Source: Haliscomenobacter sp. (GTDB lineage: Bacteria > Bacteroidota > Bacteroidia > Chitinophagales > Saprospiraceae). From it: a stretch of DNA of 36,986 bases. A program made the position numbers and the translations under genes. The first letter of the stretch is position 1. Every line of letters starts with the position of its first letter. The notes beneath the pieces are model-generated. The model was given only the letters and a program-made list of their open reading frames with translations. It did not search any database and was not told the origin of the DNA. The DNA lies in contig JADJPL010000007.1 in the NCBI GenBank assembly GCA_016713275.1, positions 1 to 36,986 on the forward strand, in the 5' to 3' direction. Below, in pieces: positions 1 to 10,502 of the stretch.

Positions 1-900
1 AGGCTCAGGTACTGGCTGTAATTGGTGAGCGCTACTCCGGGCAGGTCTTCCAGATGCTGAAGGCAAGCGGTAAGCGCCATTTCCCCGAAGCGGTGATGGT
101 GGCCGCACCTCTCTAATCGGTAGCGATTTGCGCCATATCCAGCGATGCGCTCTCGTCGAATGCGCCCATCAAGGCGGAAGCAAAAACCGGGCGCTATCGG
201 GTGCTGAGCAGGTTGCCAAACGCGACGCCCTGTGAAATATCCCCATGGTAAAAAACAGCGCAATGGATTTTCCGGAGGGAAGCAGGCAGCGATAGGGCCT
301 TCGGGTATCTACGGTCTCGGCAGAGACGTATTGCCAGTTGTCCTCTCCCGGCGCTTTGACCGCCTTCGCCTGCCTGGGCGCCAGCACCGTGAACCGGATG
401 CCCTGGGCGGCCAGCACTTCCAGCGTTTCGGTATCGACGGCGGTTTCGGCCAGCCACATGCCTTCCGGCTTCCGGCCAAACTCGGCGCTCAAAATCCCGG
501 ATGCCCCAAATAACCTGGGTTTCTTATCCCGGAAGGGCTGCTGCATAATCAGGTGGTTGTACACCCGGGCCATAGCCGAGCCACGCCCCAAACCGCTCCA
601 TGCTTTGCGGTCGGCGTCCTGGATTGCCCGGTAAGAGGCCGGGTCGGCATGTTCCAGCCAGGAAAGCAGCGTTGGGCCAAAGTTGAAGCTGATCCGCTCA
701 AAATTGTTGATGATATTTACGATCCGCTCCCTTCGCCCAAGAAAAAAAGCGCTGTGTTGGGGCATAGCATTCGAAGTTGATGCGGTCGTTCCAGTCGTGA
801 AAAGGCGCTGCGGAATCCTGCGTTTCGACTACCTCCAGCCAGGCGTTCTCTGGGGGGCGATAAAATGCCCATGCACGCAAACATATCGGGTTGGTTTCAT
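1..900 (-). CDS. Glycoside hydrolase family 57-like (DUF3536) protein, partial, frameshifted
   Basis: This gene reads leftward from an ATG at 898-900 and runs off the left edge, so only the N-terminal third or so is present. Seen: an N-terminal stretch CVHGHF followed by a degraded PPRENPWLE-type segment, QDSAAPFHDWNDRI, ECYAPTQR, then ISFNFGPTLLSWLE, PEGMWLAETAVD and FTVLAPRQA. This order is typical of GH57 enzymes carrying a DUF3536 C-terminal part. Near the left edge another frame gives a GHHHRFGEMAL block and LTNYSQYL, which belongs to the DUF3536 portion. At least three reading-frame changes are needed (about 850, 700-765 and 100-165). GH57 members act on alpha-glucans such as glycogen or starch; the substrate of the DUF3536 type is not established. 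It diverges from the PIG-L gene. The family is fairly sure, the function is inferred. Confidence 0.75.
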
Positions 901-1021
901 GATAACAGATCCTGATGACTTAATACGGGGTTGAAAAAATAAGCAACCCCCGCTTCTTTCTATTCGGCGACGAAATTTCTCCACATCTTTCCCTGATGCG
1001 CTCCGTCCGGCAGCAAAATTC

Positions 1022-1052
1022 TTGCACCGCTTCGGATTCCTTCCTATATTTG
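1022..1052 (+). promoter_or_regulatory. Candidate Bacteroidota-type promoter
   Basis: The -7 element TATATTTG (1045-1052) matches the Bacteroidota consensus TAnnTTTG exactly. A TTG at 1022-1024 lies 20 bases upstream as the -33 element. Transcription would start about 35 bases before the run of four ATG codons at 1092-1103 that opens the PIG-L gene. This is a sequence match only. Confidence 0.5.
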
Positions 1053-1091
1053 CCTTCATTCCCCTGAAATCATTCCAAATCGCCAAATTAA

Positions 1092-3594
1092 ATGATGATG
1101 ATGCGTTTCCGTAAGGTATGGTTTATTGTAGCCGTTTTCTTTGCGTACTCCTTTCCGCTTCTGGCCCGTTCCCAAACGGTGGACTTCCGCGATCCATGAT
1201 TTAATTAAAATTGTAACTTCATAAGCTCGGCCTTGTACGTTGCTGCGCAACCTGACGACGAAAAACACCACTCGATTTCCTACCTGGCCAATGAAGTCGT
1301 TAAACCGCTCTACCTTTCTTACCCGCGGCGATGGCGGCCAAAACCTTATCGGACCAGAAATCGAAGAACTGCTGGGTCTGATCCGAACCAAGGAACCTTC
1401 GCCCGCCGGATTGATGGGAGAACCAGCTCTTTTCCCGGCCAACGACTTCGGGTTCTCGAAAACCCCGACGAAACTTTCCGCATCTGGAACAAAGACGGTA
1501 TTATCGGACGTGGTTTGGGCCATCCGGGCATGCCTGGTGGATATTGTCATCAATCGCTTTGATCACCGCACCCCGGGCCGCACGCACGGGCACCATACGG
1601 CTTCGGCCGTCCTTACCCTCGAAGCCTACGATCTGGCCATCAACCCCAAAGCCTATCCGACCAATTGGCGCACGCCGGTTTGGCAGCCGAAACGGGTGTT
1701 TTTCAACACATCTTCGTTCTTTTTGGAAGCAGAGAGGCTTTTGAAAGCAGATAAGTCCAATCTGGCGCAGGTTGACGCCGGGGTGTATTATCCCGCCCTG
1801 GGCAAATCCAATACCGAGATCGCTGCCGAAAGCCGCAGCATGCACAAATGCCAGGGGTTTGGCTCCTCCGGAGTTCGGGGGTCCGAGCCGGAGTACCTCG
1901 AGTTGCTGAAAGGGGAGATGCCCAAAGAAAAATCCAACCTGTTTGAAGGAATTAATACCACCTGGAGCCGGGTACCCGGAGGCGCCCCCATCGGCGCCCT
2001 GCTCGCCAAGGTGGAGGCAGGATTCAGCCCCAATCATCCGGAAGCCAGCGTGCCCCAACTGATGCAGGCTTTCCGGTCGATTGAACAGCTTCCGGACGGC
2101 TACTGGAAACGGGTGAAGCTGGCGGAAATCCGGAACGGCATTCAGGCTTGCCTCGGCTTATTCCACGAAGCGCTGGCCACAGAGCCCAGCGCAACCCCCG
2201 GCGAACCGGTGACGTTGCGCGTAGAAGTCATCCAACGCCTCCGGGCGCCCATCGTTCTGGAAAACGTGGGCTTCACTCGCTGAGCGCCGACACGGCCTTC
2301 GCCCTGACCCTGAAAGTCAACCAGCGCGTCAACTGGAGCGCCCGCGCCGCGCTTTGCCCAACGATATGCCCATGAGCGATCCCTATTGGTTGCGGGAACC
2401 CCATCCGGTAGGCTTGTACACCGTTGGCGATCAGGCGTTGCGGGGGCTGCCCGAAACGCCCCGGCAGTTTAAAGCGCTATTCCGGTATTCCATCGCCGGA
2501 ATCCCAATAACGTTTGAAAGCAACGTCGTATACAAGGATACCGACCCGTGAAAGGAGAGGTCTATCAGCCGTTTGAGATCACCCCGCCGGTCTACGCCCG
2601 GCTCGACCGCAAGGTCTATATTTTTGCCAGCGCCACTTCGCAAAGGTACAGGTGTCCGTCAAGGCCGGAAAGCAGGCTGTTTCGGGTAGCCTGCGCCTGG
2701 ATGCTCCCAAGGGCTGGAAGGTGGAACCGCTCCAAATTCCGTTTCAGATCAAGCGAAAAGGGGAGGAGGTCCAACTGTCGTTTACGGTGACCCCTTCCGC
2801 CGGGCCCAGCGACGGCATGCTTACTCCGTATGCTGCCGTAGGAAGGCAAGGAATACCATCAGGCGCTGGTTCAGGTTAAATACGACCACATCCCGGTCCA
2901 GACCGTGTTCGCCGACGCACACGGCCGGGCGGTGCGCCTCGATTTGCGCAAAGAGGGAACCAAGGTAGGGTATGTCGCCGGCGCCGGCGACGATGTTCCC
3001 GACAACCTGCGCGCCATCGGATACGAAGTCACCATGCTTCGGGGCAACGAGCTGAATGCCGATAACCTTCGGCAGTTCGATGCCGTCGTGACCGGGGTCC
3101 GCGCGTACAATACGAACGACGACCTCCAGTTCCGGCAAAGCCAGTTGCTGGAGTACGTTAAAAATGGGGGCACGCTCCTCATTCAGTACAATACCAACTC
3201 CGAACTCCGTGTGCCCGTAGCGGAAATGGGACCCTATCCGTTCCGGATCTCCCGCGACCGCGTGACGGAAGAAGACGCTGAGATGCGATTGCTTCAGCCC
3301 GGGCATCCGGCGTTGAATTTTCCAAATAAAATCACGCCTGCGGATTTCGAAGGCTGGGTACAGGAGCGCGGACTCTATTTCCCGGATCAATGGGACAAGA
3401 ATTACGAAGCCCTGCTTTCCTGCAACGACCAGGGAGAAACGCCCAAAGACGGAGCCTTGCTGGTGGCGAAATACGGGGAAGGGCATTTCGTCTATACCGG
3501 ATTGTCCTTTTTCCGGGAGTTGCCTTCGGGAGTTCCCGGCGCTTTCCGCCTTTTTGCCAACCTGATTTCCATTGGTAAAGCGCCCAAACCCTGA
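1092..3594 (+). CDS. PIG-L/LmbE family deacetylase, large secreted form, frameshifted
   Basis: Four in-frame ATGs open a signal peptide (RFRKVWFIVAVFFAYSFPLL, Ala-Arg-Ser-Gln junction). The catalytic domain follows: YVAAQPDDEN, LTRGDGGQNLIGPEIEELLG, ANDFGFSKTP, DVVWAI, VINRFDHRTPGRTHGHHTAS. The HxxH-type ligands of PIG-L deacetylases are visible in HGHHTAS. The C-terminal half (VTGVRAYN, NGGTLLIQYNTN, YGEGHFVYTGLSFFRELP) is the glutamine-amidotransferase-like part seen in the roughly 800-residue Bacteroidota forms. The gene is interrupted at about 1200, 1330-1500, 2280, 2550-2650 and 2850, which I read as indels. Oddity: the usual AHPDDE metal motif reads AQPDDE. The family removes N-acetyl groups from sugar derivatives; the substrate here is unknown. 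The TGA lies 3 bases before the next ATG, so an operon with the membrane protein and symporter is likely. Confidence 0.8.
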
Positions 3595-3597
3595 TCG

Positions 3598-3738
3598 ATG
3601 ACGACGAACAACGACATGACTACGGCCGGGGAAGGCCCTCCCGTACTTGGTACCTGGAATAAGGTATACCTTTTTCTGTTGGTTTTCCAGGCGATGCTGC
3701 TCCTGGGATTTTATTGGTTTATGCGGTCGTTTTCCTGA
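3598..3738 (+). CDS. Small single-pass membrane protein (46 aa)
   Basis: An uninterrupted 46-codon frame starts 3 bases after the PIG-L stop codon. It has a polar N-terminus (about 20 residues) and one hydrophobic segment, VYLFLLVFQAMLLLGFYWF, followed by MRSFS. Gene spacing (3 bases upstream, 29 bases to the symporter ATG) suggests translational coupling in a three-gene operon. Small hydrophobic partners next to sodium:solute symporters occur in Bacteroidota. I infer an accessory role but do not recognise a named family. Confidence 0.55.
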   Translation: MTTNNDMTTAGEGPPVLGTWNKVYLFLLVFQAMLLLGFYWFMRSFS

Positions 3739-3767
3739 GGGTAGGGCCGCAAAAAAGAGAATCGCTC

Positions 3768-5158
3768 ATGGAGGCACTGGACTGGACGGTTATGCTGGCC
3801 ACCTTGCTGGGTATTGCCGGATATGGAATTTGGAAAACGCGGCACGTGAACAGCGCCCAGAGTTATATGCTGGGCGACCGAGACCTCAAGTGGTGGTCGA
3901 TCGGTTTGTCCATTATGGCGACCCAGGCCAGCGATCACCTTTTGTCCACCCCGGGCAAGCTTACGAAGACGGGATGGGGTTTGTACAGTTCTATTTTGGA
4001 CTTCCCCTGGCGATGATCCTCCTGAGCGTTTTCGTCATCCCGAATTATTACCGGCTCAACGTGTATACGGCGTATGAGTTTCTGGAAACCCGGTTTGGCT
4101 TGCCTACCCGGGTACTCACGGCTTCGTTGTTTTTGATGCAACGGGGGTTTGCCGCCGGGCTGACCATCCTGGCGCCTTCAATCGTGCTTTCTCAAATCAT
4201 GGGCTGGCCCTTGAACTGGACGATCTTCCTGATGGGGATTGTCGTGATCATCTATACAGTTTCCGGCGGGACGAAAGCGGTGAGTGTGACGCAAACCCAG
4301 CAGATGGTGGTCATTTTGCTGGGCTTGGTCCTCGCTTCGGTTTTGATCATCCTCAACCTGCCCAGGGAGTTCACCTTCGGCGAAACCCTGACGGTAGCCG
4401 GTAAAATGGGCAAGCTCAACGTGCTGGATTTCAAATTTGACCTTTCCAACCGGTACAATTTCTGGTCCGGGATGCTGGGGGGAACGTTTCTGTTTTTATC
4501 GTATTTCGGTACCGACCAATCCCAGGTGTCCCGCTACCTTTCCGGGAAATCGCTCACAGAGAGCAGGCTGGGACTGATGTTCAACGGGTTGCTGAAGATT
4601 CCGATGCAATTCGTCATTCTGTTTGTAGGGGCTTTGGTGTTTGTGTTTTACCAGTTTAACCCCGGCGCCCGCCCACTTCAACCGGGCGAATGTGGAGCAG
4701 ATACAGCGAAGCAGCTACGCCCCGGCGTATGCGGGCCTGGAAACGCAGCTTCAGCAGGTGCAATCGCAGCGCCAGGAAGCCATCCGCGAGATGATTGCCG
4801 CCGAGCGCAGCGGAGACGTTCAGGCCTCCGGCGCCGCCCAGACCCGGGTGCTTGCCTTGCAGGGGGAAGACAAACAGCTACGGGCAGATATCCGGGAATT
4901 GATTGCAAGGAACGACAAGGAGGCCAACACCAAAGATACCGACTATGTATTCATTACGTATGTGCTGAACTTCATGCCGATCGGGGTGGTGGGGCTGCTA
5001 TTTTTGTGATGGGCGAAAACCAATTCGGGTTCATCTTCCTGGGCAAGCTGGTGGTGGTCAAAATCGCTTACCTATGGCTCAACCTTATTGGTTGTGTCTT
5101 GGTGATGGGATTGTCTCTCCTGATGCAAACGGCTAGAGTTAGCAGGGTTGTGAAGTGA
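3768..5158 (+). CDS. Sodium:solute symporter (SSS family), frameshifted and probably internally deleted
   Basis: The gene starts MEALDWTVMLATLLGIAGYG. Seen in order: TRHVNSAQSYMLGDRDLKWW, LSIMATQAS, a frame change near 3990, then FYFGLPLAMILL, YTAYEFLETRFG, VSGGTKAVSVTQTQQM, SYFGTDQSQVSRYLSGKS and GLLKIPMQF. These are standard motifs of the SSS transporters of the SglT type. A long charged loop with many Gln and Glu (4700-4920) follows after a second frame change. Then come FITYVLNFMPIGVVGLL and a last helix, AYLWLNLIGCVLVMGLSLL. Compared with the usual length (over 550 residues) roughly 100 or more residues appear to be missing between these last two helices, so transport by this copy is doubtful unless the gap is an assembly error. 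The substrate is unknown; sugars or uronates are plausible from the neighbourhood. Confidence 0.75.
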
Positions 5159-5260
5159 CGAGGACGCCTCATTCCTGGGCATTTTAGGAACGAGACGTTT
5201 GTCAAACGTGGAAGATATCTGGATGCCCGTAAAAGTGAACGTCCAGAGTGACGAGGACGC
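5154..5260. repeat. Direct 14-bp repeat with internal palindrome
   Basis: AGTGACGAGGACGC occurs at 5154-5167 and again at 5247-5260. Between the two lies the palindrome ACGTTTGTCAAACGT (5195-5209). The first copy overlaps the stop codon of the symporter gene. The structure resembles a small dispersed intergenic repeat; no function can be read from it. Confidence 0.5.
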
Positions 5261-5299
5261 GTAACCCCCGGAAGCTCATCTTGTAGTGTTTTTTCCTAA

Positions 5300-5660
5300 A
5301 CCATTATCTGGCGCAGTCCCTCTTCCGTGTTGCCCCCGGCCTCGGGGTTTGTTCTTTTTTTGCTCGCCCAAAAAAAGAACCAAAAAAAGGGCGCTCCTTC
5401 GCCCTACCGCTCCGTGGGAAACGCCTTCGCTCTATGGGCTTCAACCGCATTGAACACCGATCGTTGCGTTTCACCTGCATTCCAAGCGGTTGATCCCATA
5501 AGGCGCTCCCGTTCTTCGAACGGGAGCGGCGTTTCCCACGGGCTCCGGGCTGCGGAGGGCAATTCAGGGACAAGCCGTTAGTTATGAAAAATACTACAAG
5601 ATTAGCCCGGAAGGGGAACATGATTTGCCGCAATAAAATCAGCAGTCGGGTTCAATCAAA
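5300..5660. repeat. Intergenic inverted-repeat region between convergent genes
   Basis: This gene-free stretch lies between the 3' ends of the symporter and the beta-propeller gene. It holds a perfect 14-bp inverted repeat (CCGTGGGAAACGCC 5412-5425, complement at 5528-5541). Inside it is a hairpin with 11-bp arms and a TTC loop (CGCTCCCGTTC 5504-5514, GAACGGGAGCG 5518-5528). The hairpin could end transcription from both sides, although no clear T-run follows. The frames open here look like low-complexity shadow frames and I do not call a gene. Confidence 0.5.
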
Positions 5661-5664
5661 AAAC

Positions 5665-6825
5665 CTAAAATGCCTCTTTCAATTCCACCAGCATCAGGAC
5701 GGGATTATCTCCGGGGTGGACGGTAGCGGCAAAGTCGCGAAAAGGTTTCCGTAAGGGGAAGCGGGCGCGGATGGAATCTTCCTTCATCTGGAAGGCGGCA
5801 GCGTCGATTTCGTAGACCAGGGTCCGGGGAGGAAGAAAACCTATGGGAACCAGCGCGGGTAGTTCGTTTCCGTCCAGATCGTTATAGGTCACGCGAAATA
5901 CCTGCGCCTCAGTGCCGTTTTGGTACGCCGAAATAAGAAAAGACTTCCGTTTGAAGTAGGCGAAAGAAAGCATCCTGCCGTCGGCTATTACAGGCGAGAA
6001 GAACGAATAAATGATTTCTCCCTGGTTAAAACTCGTCCTTGCCTCATCGCTATCGGAATATTTGATCGTATCGATCCATAAGTCTCCAAAATCCAGGGCG
6101 TAAAAAGGCTTGACCGTATTATTGGTTATTTCATATACGGTTGGGTCGTAATATCGCCGGTATAGTGTTTTCCCTTCCTGGGTGTGAAAAAAGCAACTGG
6201 CAAATTCTCCAACGCGCAGTTTGTTGGGGATGGTCAGAAAGGTTTTTGCCTTTTGGGTTAGTTCTGACAAAATAGTAACGGCATATGTTTCTCCTCTTTC
6301 AGAGGGCGCGTTGTTGGTGTCAAAAGCATAATGATGCTCGTCAAGGCAGATGAATTTGGTGAATCGTTCGGGTAGCGGAATTGCAGTAACGAAGTTTCCG
6401 TTCAGGTCGTAGCGGAGGATTCGTTTTTTGATATAATCCAATAGCTCCAGATTTTCTTCGGTTAGATCCATATCGGTTACCCCCAGAATGGTATTGGGGC
6501 CGTCTTGAGATCCATCCAGAAAATGGATGAAGTTTCCTTTGCTGTCAAATAAAAACACCTTGCACGTAAGGTTTCCCGGCTCCGATAGCACGGCAATCCG
6601 GTTATCATTGAAAAGGACTTTGGACACCGGGTAGAACATCGGATCTCCCTTGGCCCGGTCGCCCAGTTTGATATAATGCACCGATTTGGCAATGGCGCTG
6701 AGCGGAACTTCTTTGGGTTTTCTCAGATCCACCTGGTAAACCGGATAGGCTGGCGGGCCCTCCTTTTTACAAGAAGGACCCACCAGCGCCAAGGGAAGCA
6801 GAAAGAAAAAAAGTCTTTTGCTCAT
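5665..6825 (-). CDS. 6-bladed beta-propeller lipoprotein
   Basis: An intact 386-codon gene. The N-terminus MSKRLFFFLLPLALVGPSCK is a lipoprotein signal with the lipobox cysteine at residue 19. The mature part has repeated blocks typical of Bacteroidota 6-bladed propellers: VHYIKLGD, SKVLFNDNRIAVLS, VFLFDSKGNFIHFLD, DLNGNFVTAIPLP, FICLDEHHYAFDTNN. Such proteins are outer-membrane or periplasmic lipoproteins of unknown ligand; many sit beside carbohydrate or peptide uptake genes. It lies 69 bases downstream of uxaC on the same strand and may be cotranscribed with it. The fold assignment is good; no biochemical role is claimed. Confidence 0.8.
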   Translation of the reverse strand: MSKRLFFFLLPLALVGPSCKKEGPPAYPVYQVDLRKPKEVPLSAIAKSVHYIKLGDRAKGDPMFYPVSKVLFNDNRIAVLSEPGNLTCKVFLFDSKGNFIHFLDGSQDGPNTILGVTDMDLTEENLELLDYIKKRILRYDLNGNFVTAIPLPERFTKFICLDEHHYAFDTNNAPSERGETYAVTILSELTQKAKTFLTIPNKLRVGEFASCFFHTQEGKTLYRRYYDPTVYEITNNTVKPFYALDFGDLWIDTIKYSDSDEARTSFNQGEIIYSFFSPVIADGRMLSFAYFKRKSFLISAYQNGTEAQVFRVTYNDLDGNELPALVPIGFLPPRTLVYEIDAAAFQMKEDSIRARFPLRKPFRDFAATVHPGDNPVLMLVELKEAF

Positions 6826-6894
6826 GGTATTTAGAAATTACCCCTACTCTGTTGCAGCTTTTCGGGAGGCGCTGTCGCCATAAACCACTAATTC

Positions 6895-8321
6895 TTACCC
6901 CTCAAACCCAAAATACGCCTTCGCATTGCGGAAGCAAACATCCTGCACGATCTTCCCGATCCATGGGATATCGTTGGGGAGTTCGCCGTTTTCTACTTCG
7001 CGGCCCAGGATCTGGCAGAGGATTCGCCGGAAATATTCGTGGCGGGGGTAGGACATAAACGACCGGCTATCGGTGAGCATACCGACGAAGCGGCTGAGCA
7101 AACCCATATTGGACAGGGCGTTGATCTGTTTTTCCATCCCGTCTTTCTGATCGAGGAACCACCAGGCGGAGCCGTACTGGATTTTCCCCGGAATGCTGCC
7201 ATCGTTGAAGTTGCCGATCATGGTAGCCATCAACTCGTTGTCGCGGGGGTTGAGGTTGTAGACGATGGTTTTGGTCAGTTTGTCCTCGTTGTCGAGGCGG
7301 TCCATAAACCGGGCGAGGGCGGCGGCCTGCGACCAGTCGCCGATGCTGTCGAACCCCGTATCGGGTCCAAGGGTGCGCATCATGCGGGAGTTGTTGTTGC
7401 GCAGGGCCCCGAGGTGGAACTGCTGGGTCCAGCCTTTGGCGTGGTACATAACGCCGAGGTGGTAGAGCAGGGCGGACATGAATTCTTCGGCTTCCGCAGC
7501 TTCCAGGGTTTGCCCGCCGAGGCGTTTGCGGAAAATGCGGTCCGTCCCCGCCTCCGTAAACGGCGCGGCATAAATCTGCTCGAGTCCGTGATCGCTCAGG
7601 CGGCTGCCCATGTCGTGAAAGAAGGCGATGCGGTTTTGGAGCGCGTCGAGAAGGTCCTGGAAGGTAGCGATTTCCTTACCGGCGGCTTCTGCCAGTTGGC
7701 GGATGTATGCCGGCCAGGAAGGTTTTTCGATCAGGATGGCTTTGTCGGGGCGGAATGCGGGCAGGATGGGGATTTCGAAGCCATCCGCTTTGATATTTTG
7801 GTGGTACACCAGGGGAGTCGACGGGTCGTCGGTGGTGCAAACGGTAGCAACGTTCATTTTGCGCAGGAGGTTGCGCACGCTGTATTCCGGGGAGTTGAGC
7901 AAGGTGCTGGCCTCTTGGTAGACGGCCTGGGCGGTAGCCGGGCTCAGAATTTCCTGGATGCCGAAATAGCGGCGGAGCTCCAGGTGGGTCCAGTGGTAGA
8001 GCGGGTTGCGCAGGGTGAAGGAACGGTATTTGCCCACTGCTCAAATTTTTCGTAATCCCCGGCGTCGCCGGTGATGAACCGTTCGTTGACGCCGTTGGTG
8101 CGCATCGCCCGCCATTTGTAATGGTCGCCGTTGAGCCAGATTTGGGTCAGGTTGGAAAACCGTTTGTCGACGGCGATTTCATCCGGTGGGAGATGGCAAT
8201 GGTAGTCAATGATCGGCATATCTTTGGCATACTCGTGGTATAAGCGGCGGGCCGATTCCGTATCCAGAAGGAAATGCTCGTCGAGGAAAGAGGGGATGGA
8301 TTTTGGATTAGCGGTAATCAT
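6895..8321 (-). CDS. uxaC: Glucuronate/galacturonate isomerase
   Basis: UxaC interconverts D-galacturonate and D-tagaturonate (or D-glucuronate and D-fructuronate), the first cytoplasmic step of hexuronate catabolism. The start MITANPKSIPSFLDEHFLLD leads to DMPIIDYHCHLPPDEIA, whose HxH is the metal-binding start of the amidohydrolase-like barrel. LTQIWLNGDHYKWRAMRTNG, LRNPLYHWTHLELRRYF and the C-terminal FVGMLTDSRSFMSYPRHEYF are family hallmarks. The length of about 475 residues is normal. One frame change near 8040 separates the first 105 residues from the rest and is probably a single-base error. It is divergent from kdgK across 245 bases, so both could share one control region. Other steps of galacturonate breakdown (tagaturonate reductase, altronate dehydratase) are not in the window. 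Confidence 0.93.
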
Positions 8322-8566
8322 GTGGAAAAATTTTCAAGTAAGATGATTATCCAAAAGGAGCAGAAGCATTGTCTTTATAAAGGTCTGAAATAATCGGGAA
8401 TCGAAGCCGTCAAAAATTCACATTCCGGGAGCAGAAAACGCTTACCTGGTTTTTGGGGGTTTTGGCTAGCAAATAGTGAATTCAGGAATAGGCTATGTAG
8501 GGTGCAGGTAGTACTTTTAGCTCAAGCTTTTCAAAAAAATCCATTTTGCCAAACAAATAACTTGTC
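8322..8566. promoter_or_regulatory. Divergent intergenic region uxaC/kdgK
   Basis: This 245-base, relatively AT-rich spacer lies between the divergent starts of uxaC and kdgK and should contain the promoters of both hexuronate units. I see no exact TAnnTTTG/TTTG pair and no convincing palindromic operator, so only its position supports the call. Confidence 0.4.
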
Positions 8567-9589
8567 ATGAAAAAGATCGTCACGTTTGGGAGATCATGCG
8601 CGGCTGACCCCTCCCGGATTTTGCGATTTTCTCAGGCTTCTTCCTTCGATGTGGTGTATGGGGAGGCGAATCCAATGTAGCGGTTTCTCTGGCCAACTAT
8701 GGGCTGCCCACCGAATTTGTCACCCGGCTTCCGCAGAACGATCTCGGCGATTGCGCCCTGATGGAAATGCGCAAACGCGGCGTTGGCGTGAACCACGTGC
8801 TGCGCGGCGGCGAACGGCTGGGCATTTATTTCCTGGAAATGGGCGCGGTCAGCAGAGGCAGTAAAGTCGTGTACGACCGGGCGCATTCCGGTATGGCGTC
8901 TAGCGCCAAAGGGATGATCGATTGGGAGAAGGTGTTCAGCGATGCCCAATGGTTCCACTGGACCGGTATCACCGCCCTCTCGCAGGGAGCGGCGGATGCC
9001 TGCCTGGAAGCGATCGAAACCGCCAACCGCATGGGAATCACCGTTTCCACCGACCTCAACTACCGCAAGAATTTGTGGAAATACGGCAAAAAATCTTCCG
9101 AAGTCATGGAAGCCCTGGTCGCCGGTTGCGATATCATTTTGGGCAACGAGGAAGACGCCGAAAAACATTTCGACATCCACCCCGAGGGGATCGACGTCAC
9201 CAGGGCCATACCATGGACGCCAAGTCCTATGTCTCCGTCTGCCAGCAAATGATGCAGCGGTTCCCCAGGCGAAAAGGTTATTATTACCTTGCGCGGGTCC
9301 ATCAGCGCCTCCATAACACCTGGGCCGGGGTGCTTTACGACGGCCAAACCTTGTTTGAATCCCCCACGTACCAGATCACCCATATCGTCGACCGCGTCGG
9401 CGGGGCGACAGCTTCATGGGCGGCCTGGTCTGGACTGATCAATATGCAGGCGACGACCAAAAGCGCTTAATTTCGCGGTTGCCGCGTCCTGCCTCAAGCA
9501 TACCATCTACGGCGACGCCAACCTCGTCACCGTTGCCCGAAGTCGAAACGCTGATGAAAGGGGATGCCAGCGGGCGCGTTTCGCGGTAA
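8567..9589 (+). CDS. kdgK: 2-dehydro-3-deoxygluconate kinase (PfkB family), frameshifted
   Basis: KdgK phosphorylates 2-keto-3-deoxygluconate (KDG) to KDPG. Seen: start MKKIVTFG, then GEIMRLTPPG after a one-base shift; GGESNVAVSLANYGLPTEFV (the sugar-binding N-terminal PfkB signature); RLGIYFLEMGA; DLNYRKNLW; CDIILGNEEDAEK; and the C-terminal DRVGGG-like/DSFMGGLVW segment carrying the GAGD-type catalytic Asp region (here GGDSF in the corrected frame). It ends GDASGRVSR. Frame changes fall near 8590-8660, 9210, 9290 and 9405. The length of about 340 residues is typical. It is the first gene of a plus-strand run kdgK-kdgA-exuT-kduI-kduD, in which its product is the substrate of the next gene. 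Confidence 0.9.
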
Positions 9590-9689
9590 ACGCGACGAAG
9601 GACGAGAGTCTTGTACGAGCGCGGTAGCCCGAGGCTGCGAGCTGCGCGGAAGTTGCTGGGCACGATGGCCCGCAGCCTTCGCGCCAGTT

Positions 9690-9740
9690 GCACCTCGTAC
9701 TAAATCGCACCTCGCACCTACTTCGTAATTCGTACCTCGT
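9690..9740. repeat. Short degenerate direct repeats upstream of kdgA
   Basis: The motif CACCTCG or TACCTCG occurs repeatedly (GCACCTCGTAC, GCACCTCGCACC, CGTACCTCGT) in the kdgK-kdgA gap. Such degenerate repeats are common in intergenic DNA and no function is assigned. Confidence 0.3.
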
Positions 9741-9766
9741 CCCGCCTCAAGTAAATCTTAACAAAA

Positions 9767-10434
9767 ATGGCCAAATACACACGCATCCAAGTAGCCCAAA
9801 CCATGCAGGAAACGGGTTTGTGCCATTGTTCTACCACAGCGACCTGGAATTGTGCAAGGGGTGGTAGAAGCCTGCTACCAGGGCGGCGCCCGGCTGTTGG
9901 AGTTTACCAACCGGGGCGATTTCGCTCATGAAGTATTCGGTAACCTGAATAAATATTGTTTAAAAGAACTGCCCGGCATGATGCTGGGGGTGGGGTCGGT
10001 AACCGATGGGGGCACCGCCAGCTTGTTCATGCAGTTGGGGGCCAACTTCATCGTTACTCCGGTGCTGCGGGAAGATATTGCGGTCGTATGCAACCGGCGC
10101 AAAGTGCTCTGGTCGCCGGGTTGCGGATCGCTGACGGAAATCGCACGGGCGGAAGAACTCGGGGCGGAGGTGGTCAAGGTGTTCCCCGGTGGGGTGCTGG
10201 GGCCGGGTTTTGTTAAAGACATCAAAGGGCCGCAACCCTGGACGAGCATCATGCCCACCGGCGGAGGAGTGTCTCCTACCGAGGAGAGCCTGCGCAAGTG
10301 GTTCAGCTGGAGTAACCTGCGTAGGCATGGGCTCCCAACTGATCACCAAAGACATCCTCGACGGACGCAAGTTTGACGAACTCGCCGAAAAGGTGAAAAC
10401 GACATTGGATTTAATCCGGATGATCCGGGGATAA
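9767..10434 (+). CDS. kdgA: KDPG/KHG aldolase, frameshifted
   Basis: This aldolase splits 2-keto-3-deoxy-6-phosphogluconate into pyruvate and glyceraldehyde-3-phosphate, closing the pathway fed by KdgK. The start is MAKYTRIQVAQTMQETG. After a frame change near 9825 comes GVVEACYQGGARLLEFTNRG, which carries the conserved Glu. Then MMLGVGSVTDGGTASLF, ANFIVTPVLRED, and LGAEVVKVFPGG, whose Lys is the expected Schiff-base residue. VSPTEESLRKWF and VGMGSQLITKDIL close the protein after a second change near 10305. The length of about 222 residues is normal. The VFPG in place of FFPA is usual for Bacteroidota members. Confidence 0.92.
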
Positions 10435-10502
10435 CACGTTGCCTGGAGCGCTCTGCCCACCTGTTAAACCACCTGACGGTTGGAAGGCCTCCTGCTCTTT
10501 TT

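Noticed and set aside
1056..1553. Minus-strand open frame of 165 codons
   Set aside because: It overlaps the signal peptide and catalytic motifs of the PIG-L gene on the other strand and has no recognisable domain.
5327..5581. 84-codon open frame in the symporter/propeller gap
   Set aside because: Its composition follows the inverted repeats of an intergenic region and no protein motif is present.
7039..8055. Long open frame of 338 codons on the plus strand
   Set aside because: It is the antisense shadow of uxaC, whose protein motifs are clear on the minus strand.
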